Source: an uncultured Mycoplasmatota bacterium (GTDB lineage Bacteria; Bacillota_I; Bacilli_A; RF39; UBA660). Taken from it: a DNA stretch of 6,040 nucleotides. The stretch spans positions 1 through 6,040 of the forward strand of contig UWSL01000090.1 in assembly GCA_900552975.1 (NCBI GenBank). Reading direction: 5' to 3'. Every line of letters begins with the position of its first letter. Within the stretch, counting starts at the first letter, position 1. Made by a program: the position numbers and the translations under genes. Of the stretch, positions 1 to 4,783 are shown piece by piece. The notes beneath the pieces are model-generated. The model did no database searches and was not told the DNA's origin. It saw only the letters and a list, made by a program, of their open reading frames with translations.

Positions 1-1
1 A

Positions 2-122
2 ATTCTTATTAAAAAAACTCATACTTATACCTCATTAATTAGTTTATTTTCTATTATTATATTATCTATTATTAAGTACTGAAAAAGCAGCTAGTGGTGT
101 TAATTTAACTCCTTTCAAAGAA
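2..122 (+). other. Displaced 5' part of the VanZ-family gene (frameshift)
   Basis: The conserved VanZ region does not begin at the ATG at 123. In the same frame, positions 39-122 are open and encode a hydrophobic stretch followed by SGVNLTPFKEM, matching the NLIPFKE-type motif that follows the first membrane helix in VanZ proteins. That frame has no ATG, GTG or TTG start and meets a TAA at 36-38. The earlier part of the helix (ILIKKTHTYTSLISLF) lies in the frame starting at position 2, which is open from the window edge to a TGA at 80-82. Removing one T from the TTTT run at 47-50 joins the two into one helix (SLISLFLLLYYLLLST). I infer a one-base indel, either a real mutation or a sequencing error. 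The true start lies left of the window. Confidence 0.6.
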
Positions 123-503
123 ATGACTAGATATCGTGTCGGATCTACTTTATTTGTTTATAATGTTATTGGTAACATTGCCTTATTTATTCCTTATGGT
201 TATTTCATTTCTGATACTTTAAAAGCTAAAAAAGTTCATCATATTCTAATTCCTGCTTTAATAACCAGTTTGACAGCTGAGATAATTCAGTATAAAATAG
301 GACGTGCATTTGATGTTGATGATGTCATATTAAATGTTGCTGGTGCAATAATTGGTCTTTTAATTTATATAAGTATCCAAAAAATTAAAGATAAATTACC
401 ACCATTTCTTAAAAATAATATTTTTTATAACATACTAGCAATAATTGTTCTTATAATAATTGTATGCTGTATTGGAAAATCTTTTGCAATAGGATGGATG
501 TAA
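123..503 (+). CDS. VanZ-family integral membrane protein (5' end frameshifted or missing)
   Basis: VanZ-family proteins are small multi-helix membrane proteins. The founder gives low-level teicoplanin resistance, but most chromosomal members have no defined role. The family pattern is clear here (numbering from ATG 123): NVIGN at 14-18, FIPYGYF at 22-28, a conserved Glu53 and Gln56 in the next helix, then R61-x-x-DVDD (64-67), Asn71 and Gly74. Hydrophobic segments lie at about 11-29, 41-58, 68-86 and 101-119. The ATG at 123 has no convincing ribosome binding site and would cut off the conserved motif just upstream (positions 99-122), so it is probably not the natural start. The stop codon sits one base before ybeY, so the two genes are likely co-transcribed. 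VanZ membership is confident; the specific function is not known. Confidence 0.85.
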   Translation: MTRYRVGSTLFVYNVIGNIALFIPYGYFISDTLKAKKVHHILIPALITSLTAEIIQYKIGRAFDVDDVILNVAGAIIGLLIYISIQKIKDKLPPFLKNNIFYNILAIIVLIIIVCCIGKSFAIGWM

Positions 504-504
504 T

Positions 505-948
505 ATGAATAATGAATTTACAATAGAAGATAATAATTTATATGATGATTATGATTACTTATATAATGTATTAAATGCTACTTTAAAACATGAAAAAGTT
601 AAAAATGCTATTTTTTCCATAATTTTTGTCGAGGATGATGAAATACATCGTATCAATAGAGAATATCGTAAAGTAGACCGTGTTACTGATGTTATTTCTT
701 TTGCATTTGAAGATAATGAAGAAATGATGTATAATGACATAAGAGTTCTCGGAGACATTTACATTTGTATTCCTCAAATGAAAAGACAGGCTATTAATTA
801 TGGACATAGTGAAAAAAGAGAACTATCATTTTTAGCAGTTCATGGATTATTGCACCTTTTAGGCTATGATCATATGACTAAAGAAGAAGAAAAAGAGATG
901 TTTGGATTACAGGAGTTGATTTTAGATGGCGAAAATATCAAGAGATGA
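505..948 (+). CDS. ybeY: rRNA maturation RNase YbeY
   Basis: This is a metal-dependent endoribonuclease of the UPF0054 family, needed for 16S rRNA 3'-end maturation and 70S quality control in the cytoplasm. The 147-residue length is typical. The zinc site is intact: H113-G-L-L-H117-L-L-G-Y-D-H123 fits the family HGxLHLxGYDH pattern. Two upstream signatures are also present: RVTDVISFAFED at about 59-70 and LGDIYI at 82-87. The ATG at 505 follows the VanZ stop by one base, with AGGA at 491-494 as a likely ribosome binding site. The 3' end overlaps dgkA by 23 bases in another frame, which suggests translational coupling. Placement close to era is common, and fits reports that YbeY and Era act together at the 16S 3' end. 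Confidence 0.97.
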   Translation: MNNEFTIEDNNLYDDYDYLYNVLNATLKHEKVKNAIFSIIFVEDDEIHRINREYRKVDRVTDVISFAFEDNEEMMYNDIRVLGDIYICIPQMKRQAINYGHSEKRELSFLAVHGLLHLLGYDHMTKEEEKEMFGLQELILDGENIKR

Positions 949-1327
949 TATTAAAAAACATGGTGTTAAAAGGTTTGTTAAAAGCTTTGGATATTCAATA
1001 GATGGTTTAAAATATGCATACCGATATGAACAAAGTATGATGATTCATGTCATGGTAACAATTTGCGTAATAGCAGTTAATATTTTTTTTCAAGTAAAAG
1101 GAATAGAATGGTTAATTAGTCTAATGGCAATTGGTATGGTTTTATCAGCCGAATTAATAAATACAGCTATTGAAGCTGTTGTCGATTTAGTAACATTAGA
1201 AATTCATCCTCTAGCTAAAATAGCTAAGGATTGCGGAAGCGCAGCTACTTTTGTTTTAGCTATGATGGCTGCTGCCATTGGTATCGTTATTTACGGACCT
1301 TATCTTATATCATTTCTAGGATTGTAA
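926..1327 (+). CDS. dgkA: Undecaprenol / diacylglycerol kinase (DgkA family)
   Basis: This small integral membrane kinase phosphorylates a lipid alcohol. In Gram-positive bacteria the substrate is mainly undecaprenol, salvaged into the carrier for cell-wall precursors. The core motif E76-L-I-N79-T-A-I-E83 followed by VVD aligns with E. coli DgkA ELLNSAIE (catalytic Glu69, Asn72, Glu76). The downstream AKIAKDCGSAA (97-107) matches the conserved KDxGSAA segment. Three hydrophobic helices fall at about 42-57, 62-78 and 103-130, after a basic N-terminus, and the 133-residue length is normal for the family. AGGAG at 911-915, ten bases upstream, supports the ATG at 926 inside the end of ybeY. The stop lies one base before era. 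In Bacillus a cdd gene often sits between dgkA and era; here it is absent. Confidence 0.95.
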   Translation: MAKISRDDIKKHGVKRFVKSFGYSIDGLKYAYRYEQSMMIHVMVTICVIAVNIFFQVKGIEWLISLMAIGMVLSAELINTAIEAVVDLVTLEIHPLAKIAKDCGSAATFVLAMMAAAIGIVIYGPYLISFLGL

Positions 1328-1328
1328 A

Positions 1329-2219
1329 ATGAAGAGTGGATTCGTAAGTTTAATAGGTCGACCTAATGTTGGCAAAAGTACCTTACTAAATACTTTAATT
1401 AACCAAAAAATTGCTATTACATCCAATAAACCACAAACAACTCGTAATATTATTCAAGGAATATATAACGAAGAAGGCTATCAGATTGTTTTTATTGATA
1501 CCCCTGGTATTCATAAACCAATCAACAAACTAGGTAAAGTTCTAAATAAAGAGGCCCAAAGCTTAACTAAAGATGTTGACGCTATCTTATTTTTAGTTGA
1601 TGCCTCAGATGGCCTTGGAACAGGTGATAAAAAAATCATCGATCAATTAAAAGAAAGCAATGCTCCTGTTATCTTGGTTTTAAATAAAATTGATCGCATG
1701 ACGAATGAAGAAATTATCAAAGCAATAAATAGTTACAAAGAATTATTTAACTTTGCTGAAATAGTTCCTATATCTGCTCTCCAAAAGAATAATATTGACG
1801 AACTAATTAAATGTATAAAAAAATATTTAACCGATAATATGCGTTATTTTGATGATGACATGATAACTAGTAGCAGTCTACGTTTCTTAGTTAGTGAGTT
1901 TGTTCGTGAAAAACTTCTTCGTATGACTGAACAAGAAATTCCACATACGATAACTTGCGTAACTTCTAAATATGAAGAAAAGAAAAATATCATCAACATC
2001 ACCGTTGACGTTATCGTTGACCGCGATTCTGTTAAAAAGATTGTCATTGGTCGCCAAGGTGCTCTTTTAAAATCAGTTGGCATCGAAGCGCGCAAAGATA
2101 TTGAGTCGTTAGTAGGCAAACAAGTCTATCTTGAATTATATGTTAAAACCATCAAAAACTGGCGTGATAAAGAACGTTATTTCAAAGAATTAGGTTTTGA
2201 TGAATTAAATATCAAATAA
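1329..2219 (+). CDS. era: GTPase Era, 30S ribosome assembly factor
   Basis: Era is a GTPase with a C-terminal KH domain that binds the 3' end of 16S rRNA and checks late 30S assembly. All G motifs are visible: G1 GRPNVGKS (10-17), G2 around NKPQTTRN (33-40), G3 DTPG (57-60), G4 NKID (119-122) and G5 SAL (149-151). The KH domain fills the last third. Its nucleic-acid-binding GxxG loop is G241-R-Q-G244, followed by LLKSVGIEAR, and the family-typical end LYVKTIKNWRD lies at about 270-280. The 296 residues match full-length Era. The ATG follows the dgkA stop by one base, with AGGA at 1318-1321 as ribosome binding site. With ybeY close upstream, it forms a small ribosome-maturation cluster. Confidence 0.98.
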   Translation: MKSGFVSLIGRPNVGKSTLLNTLINQKIAITSNKPQTTRNIIQGIYNEEGYQIVFIDTPGIHKPINKLGKVLNKEAQSLTKDVDAILFLVDASDGLGTGDKKIIDQLKESNAPVILVLNKIDRMTNEEIIKAINSYKELFNFAEIVPISALQKNNIDELIKCIKKYLTDNMRYFDDDMITSSSLRFLVSEFVREKLLRMTEQEIPHTITCVTSKYEEKKNIINITVDVIVDRDSVKKIVIGRQGALLKSVGIEARKDIESLVGKQVYLELYVKTIKNWRDKERYFKELGFDELNIK

Positions 2220-2238
2220 GTGAATATTTATTTTAAAA

Positions 2239-2276
2239 ATGACCCATTATATAATTAGAAAGGATGGGTTGTTTTT
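2239..2276 (+). terminator. Hairpin with T-run between era and yqzL (weak terminator or 5'UTR element)
   Basis: ACCCAT (2242-2247) pairs with ATGGGT (2264-2269), extendable by two wobble pairs to about eight, and is followed by TTGTTTTT up to the yqzL start. The loop is long (16 bases) and contains AGAAAGG, most of the ribosome binding site for yqzL, as well as a TATAAT-like sequence (2250-2255). It could attenuate read-through from era, carry a weak promoter, or tune yqzL translation. The large loop makes efficient termination doubtful. Confidence 0.3.
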
Positions 2277-2357
2277 ATGAAAAAACAAGAAGCCTGGGAA
2301 AAATTTAAAAAAACTGGTAAAATAGAATATTATTTAGAATATAAAAAACAAAAATAA
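2277..2357 (+). CDS. yqzL: YqzL-type microprotein between era and recO
   Basis: This is a 26-codon reading frame starting MKKQEAWEKFKKTGKIEY and ending YLEYKKQK. The pattern W-x-x-F-x-x-T-G-x-I-x-x-Y-L-x-x-K matches what I recall of the YqzL family: very small proteins of unknown function encoded between era and recO in Bacillus and relatives. Position and pattern agree, so I treat it as a real gene although it is short. Bacillus YqzL is longer (about 45-50 residues from memory), so this copy appears reduced to the conserved core. It is strongly basic and has no membrane segment or signal. AAAGGA at 2259-2264 is the likely ribosome binding site, at a slightly long spacing of 12 bases. It ends 12 bases before recO, probably in the same transcript. 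The role is unknown. Confidence 0.72.
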   Translation: MKKQEAWEKFKKTGKIEYYLEYKKQK

Positions 2358-2369
2358 TGAAGTGATATT

Positions 2370-3101
2370 ATGATAAGTAAATTTGAAGGAATAGTTATTT
2401 CTACCACTACTTATGGAGAAAATTCCAGCATTATTAATATTTTAACTAAAAATCATGGTTTAGTAGGGGTAATGTGTAAAGAATCAAAATCTCTTAAAAA
2501 TCCCTTACGCATCAAAACTCAAAAATTTACTTATGGCTATTTTTATTTAACTTATAACGAAAATAAATTATCTAAATTAAATGATGTTGATATTATAGAT
2601 AATTTTAATACTATTAAAACAGATTTAACTTTAATTAGTTATTTATCATATTTAACAGAGCTTACATATCAGGTTGTTAAACAAAATGATGCTCCAGAAA
2701 TATTTGATTTATTTATCGAAACTATCAAAAAGATAAATGATAAACAAGTTCCTCTTATAATGACTAATATTTTAGAAATAAAATATCTTGATTACTTAGG
2801 TGTCAGTTTAAACTTAGATAGTTGCATCAAATGTGGAAGTAGAAAGGGAATTATAACTATTAGCCCAACTGAAGGTGGTTATATATGTCAAAATTGCTAT
2901 CGAAATGAGAAAATTCTTCCACCAAAAGCTATCAAACTTATTCGTATGTATCTTTTAGTTGATATTAAAAGTATTACTAAAATAAGTATCAGTAATGATA
3001 TTGCTTTCGAAATAAATAACTTTATTGAAAATTATTATGAAAAATATACTGGCTTATATTTAAAAAGCAAAGAATTTTTAAGACGAATTAATAACTTATA
3101 A
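2370..3101 (+). CDS. recO: DNA repair protein RecO
   Basis: RecO works with RecR (and RecF) to load RecA onto SSB-coated single-stranded DNA and anneals complementary strands, acting in gap repair and recombination. The N-terminal OB-fold region starts with KFEGIVISTTTYGENS (4-19), a typical RecO opening, and contains GLVGVMCKESK (30-40). The middle is helical. A four-cysteine zinc site is present: C152-x-x-C155 and C173-x-x-C176, with the intervening segment SPTEGGYIC typical of the family. The length of 243 residues is normal. The ATG at 2370 has only a weak Shine-Dalgarno (around GAAGTGA, 2359-2365), so translation may depend partly on the upstream yqzL. The era-yqzL-recO-glycyl-tRNA synthetase order supports the call. 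Confidence 0.96.
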   Translation: MISKFEGIVISTTTYGENSSIINILTKNHGLVGVMCKESKSLKNPLRIKTQKFTYGYFYLTYNENKLSKLNDVDIIDNFNTIKTDLTLISYLSYLTELTYQVVKQNDAPEIFDLFIETIKKINDKQVPLIMTNILEIKYLDYLGVSLNLDSCIKCGSRKGIITISPTEGGYICQNCYRNEKILPPKAIKLIRMYLLVDIKSITKISISNDIAFEINNFIENYYEKYTGLYLKSKEFLRRINNL

Positions 3102-3106
3102 TTATC

Positions 3107-3122
3107 TAAAAATATATTTTTA
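3107..3122. terminator. All-A/T palindrome after recO (possible weak terminator)
   Basis: Positions 3107-3122 form a perfect inverted repeat (TAAAAA-TATA-TTTTTA) five bases after the recO stop. It ends in a T-run and so resembles a minimal intrinsic terminator, but it contains no G:C pair and would be unstable. In such AT-rich DNA it may be chance. It is the only terminator-like signal between recO and the glyS promoter. Confidence 0.22.
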
Positions 3123-3148
3123 TAATCACAATATTTTTAAATATTCTA

Positions 3149-3176
3149 TTGACTAAAAAGAAAAATTTGATATAAT
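3149..3176 (+). promoter_or_regulatory. SigA-type promoter for the glyS leader
   Basis: TTGACT (3149-3154) and a perfect TATAAT (3171-3176) are separated by 16 bases. TG at 3168-3169 makes an extended -10 (TGATATAAT). Transcription would start near 3183. It is the best promoter match in the window and lies directly ahead of the T-box leader. Confidence 0.8.
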
Positions 3177-3182
3177 CAATTC

Positions 3183-3303
3183 ATACAAGTGATGACTGGC
3201 TTGGCAACCACGAGCTATATATAATAAAGTTGATTTCTTCTAGAAATAAGTAGGATGGAACCGCGGATTATTATTCGTTCCTACATATTCTAGAAGTTTT
3301 TTT
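3183..3303 (+). promoter_or_regulatory. Compact glycine T-box riboswitch of glyS
   Basis: The invariant T-box sequence TGGAACCGCGG lies at 3256-3266. A canonical antiterminator can be folded around it. Helix A1 is GTAGGA (3250-3255) with TCCTAC (3279-3284). The seven-base bulge TGGAACC (3256-3262) follows, then helix A2, GCG (3263-3265) with CGT (3276-3278). The bulge bases TGGA would pair with a tRNA 3' end UCCA, meaning discriminator U, which is what bacterial tRNA-Gly carries. A small stem III-like hairpin (3233-3237 with 3243-3247) sits just before it. Uncharged tRNA-Gly should stabilise the antiterminator and let glyS be transcribed. The odd part is length: only about 70 bases separate the predicted start from the T-box, too few for the usual stem I of about 100 bases. 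They can form one hairpin (3197-3217) containing two GGC glycine codons (3198-3200, 3203-3205), possible specifiers. Confidence 0.88.
3237..3303 (+). terminator. T-box intrinsic terminator upstream of glyS
   Basis: CTTCTAGAA (3237-3245) pairs with TTCTAGAAG (3288-3296), and the helix continues inward through GTAGGA/TCCTAC with small bulges. Seven T residues follow at 3297-3303. The 5' arm overlaps the stem III-like hairpin at 3233-3247, so the tRNA-bound and terminating folds can exclude each other. This is the off state of the T-box. Confidence 0.8.
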
Positions 3304-3332
3304 ATTATCATCACTTATTAAGGAGGATATTT

Positions 3333-4712
3333 ATGGAAAAAATAAAAATGGAAGACATTGTTAACTATTGCAAACAATATGGTTTTATTTTTCAAGGTAG
3401 TGAAATATATGGAGGACTTTCGAATACATGGGATTACGGACCTTTAGGAAGAGATTTAAAAGAAAATGTTCGCCGTGCTTGGTGGAAAAAATTCATTCAA
3501 GAAAATCCTTACAACTATGGCTTAGATGCTGCTATTTTAATGAATCCTGAAACATGGGTTGCTAGTGGTCACGTAACAAATTTTAATGATCCATTAATTG
3601 ATTGCAAAAAATGTAAGAGTCGCCATCGTGCAGATAAACTTATTGAAGCATTTACAAATGGTGAAGAAACTGGTGATGGTTGGAGCAACGAAAAAATTGA
3701 AAATTTCATCAAAGAGAACAAAATATGTTGTCCAAAATGTGGCTCAGAAGAATTTACACCTATCAGAAAATTTAATTTATTATTTGAAACACATTTAGGC
3801 GTAACCGAAGACACCAAGTCAAAAGTTTACCTTCGTGGCGAAACTGCTCAAGGTATCTTTGTTAACTTTTTAAATGTTCAAAGATCAATGCGTGCCAAAG
3901 TCCCTTTTGGAATCGGTCAAACTGGTAAATCATTCCGTAATGAAATAACTCCAGGTAATTTTACTTTCCGTACTCGTGAATTCGAACAAATGGAACTAGA
4001 ATTTTTCTGCAAACCAAATACTGATTTAGAGTGGTTTGGTTATTGGAAAAATTATTGCATTGACTGGTTAAAATCTCTTGGTATTAAAAATGAAAACTTA
4101 CGTTATCGTGACCATGCTAAAGAAGAATTATCATTCTATAGTAAAGCCACTACAGACATCGAATTCTTATATCCAATGGGATGGGGTGAATTATGGGGAA
4201 TAGCCGATCGTACAGACTATGACTTAGGTGTTCATATGGAACACTCTAAACAAGATTTGCGTTATTTAGATCCTGAAACAAATGAAAAATATTTACCATT
4301 TGTTATCGAACCATCTTTAGGATTAGATCGTGCTATTTTAGCTTTCTTATGTAACGCTTATACCAAAGAAATATTAGCTAATGGAGAAGAAAGAGAAGTT
4401 TTAAAAATTCATCCAGCATTAGCCCCTGTAAAGGCAACAATCTTACCTTTAATAAAGAAAAATCATAAAGACAAAGCTATGGAAATATATAGTTTAGTTT
4501 GCTCTCACTTCCAAGCTTCTTATGATGAATCAGGATCAATTGGTAAAAGATATCGTCGTAGTGACGCTATTGGTACACCTTTTGCTATCACTGTTGATGA
4601 TGAAACATTAACTGATAATATCGTTACAATAAGAGATCGTGATACTATGGAACAAATAAAACTTCCTATAGATGAATTAGTAAACTATATTGAAGAAAAA
4701 ATTTCATTTTAA
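3333..4712 (+). CDS. glyS: Glycine--tRNA ligase, single-chain (alpha2) type
   Basis: This class II aminoacyl-tRNA synthetase attaches glycine to tRNA-Gly using ATP. It is the homodimeric, eukaryote-like form, not the two-subunit GlyQ/GlyS enzyme. The N-terminus contains GGLSNTWDYGPLG (27-39). A zinc-ribbon-like insertion has C91-x-x-C94 and C133-x-x-C136. Motif 2 includes FRNEITPGNFTFRTREFEQ (201-219) and motif 3 is EPSLGLDRAILAF (326-338) with Arg333. The anticodon-binding domain covers roughly 360-455 (HPALAPVKATILP at its start, DAIGTPFAITVDD at about 411-423). The 459 residues match full-length enzymes. A strong AAGGAGG at 3320-3326, six bases upstream, fixes the start. It has its own promoter and T-box leader and is followed by a terminator, so it appears monocistronic. 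The position after recO is the usual Bacilli location for glycyl-tRNA synthetase. Confidence 0.97.
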   Translation: MEKIKMEDIVNYCKQYGFIFQGSEIYGGLSNTWDYGPLGRDLKENVRRAWWKKFIQENPYNYGLDAAILMNPETWVASGHVTNFNDPLIDCKKCKSRHRADKLIEAFTNGEETGDGWSNEKIENFIKENKICCPKCGSEEFTPIRKFNLLFETHLGVTEDTKSKVYLRGETAQGIFVNFLNVQRSMRAKVPFGIGQTGKSFRNEITPGNFTFRTREFEQMELEFFCKPNTDLEWFGYWKNYCIDWLKSLGIKNENLRYRDHAKEELSFYSKATTDIEFLYPMGWGELWGIADRTDYDLGVHMEHSKQDLRYLDPETNEKYLPFVIEPSLGLDRAILAFLCNAYTKEILANGEEREVLKIHPALAPVKATILPLIKKNHKDKAMEIYSLVCSHFQASYDESGSIGKRYRRSDAIGTPFAITVDDETLTDNIVTIRDRDTMEQIKLPIDELVNYIEEKISF

Positions 4713-4726
4713 CTAATGAAATTTTT
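4697..4726. terminator. Terminator hairpin overlapping the glyS stop codon
   Basis: Positions 4697-4708 and 4715-4726 are perfectly complementary over 12 base pairs, with the loop TTAACT containing the glyS TAA (4710-4712). The downstream arm ends in TTTTT and the upstream arm begins AAAAA, so it could work in either direction. It has only two G:C pair positions' worth of strength at most, but the perfect pairing and the location right at the gene end favour a terminator. Confidence 0.5.
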
Positions 4727-4729
4727 AAT

Positions 4730-4758
4730 TTGCTAAAAATAAATAATTGCGATACAAT
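4730..4758 (+). promoter_or_regulatory. Putative promoter of the downstream coiled-coil gene
   Basis: TTGCTA (4730-4735) and TACAAT (4753-4758) are 17 bases apart, each a fair match to the housekeeping -35 and -10 hexamers. Transcription would start near 4765, giving a very short leader that contains the AGGGGG ribosome binding site. It follows directly after the glyS terminator hairpin. Confidence 0.55.
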
Positions 4759-4783
4759 AATGGAGCTAAAAGGGGGAAATAAA

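Noticed and set aside
555..807. Minus-strand open frames of 67 and 74 codons opposite ybeY
   Set aside because: They lie wholly within a confidently identified gene on the other strand, have no ribosome binding site or family resemblance, and look like shadow frames.
926..1331. Missing cdd between dgkA and era as a sign of deletion
   Set aside because: The dgkA stop and era start are one base apart with a normal ribosome binding site, and many Firmicutes lack cdd there. No scar is visible.
1844..2119. Minus-strand open frame of 91 codons opposite the KH domain of era
   Set aside because: It is antisense to a conserved domain with all expected motifs and shows no independent coding sign.
2227..2255. 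Promoter-like TTTATT/TATAAT pair before yqzL
   Set aside because: The -35 match is poor, and in DNA this AT-rich a TATAAT is expected by chance. Mentioned only as a possibility under the hairpin.
2264..2308. Alternative 14-codon frame starting ATGGGT at 2264 between era and yqzL
   Set aside because: Its sequence has no family pattern, it overlaps the ribosome binding site of yqzL, and the frame starting at 2277 fits YqzL.
3569..3817. Open frames on both strands inside glyS (3569-3817 minus, 3598-3798 plus)
   Set aside because: Both overlap the zinc-ribbon and motif region of GlyRS in other frames. Their cysteine content simply reflects the overlapping codons.
3333..4712. Single-chain GlyRS at the recO-linked site as evidence of horizontal replacement
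   Set aside because: Staphylococci and other Bacilli also carry the single-chain enzyme after recO with a T-box, so this is an ordinary arrangement.
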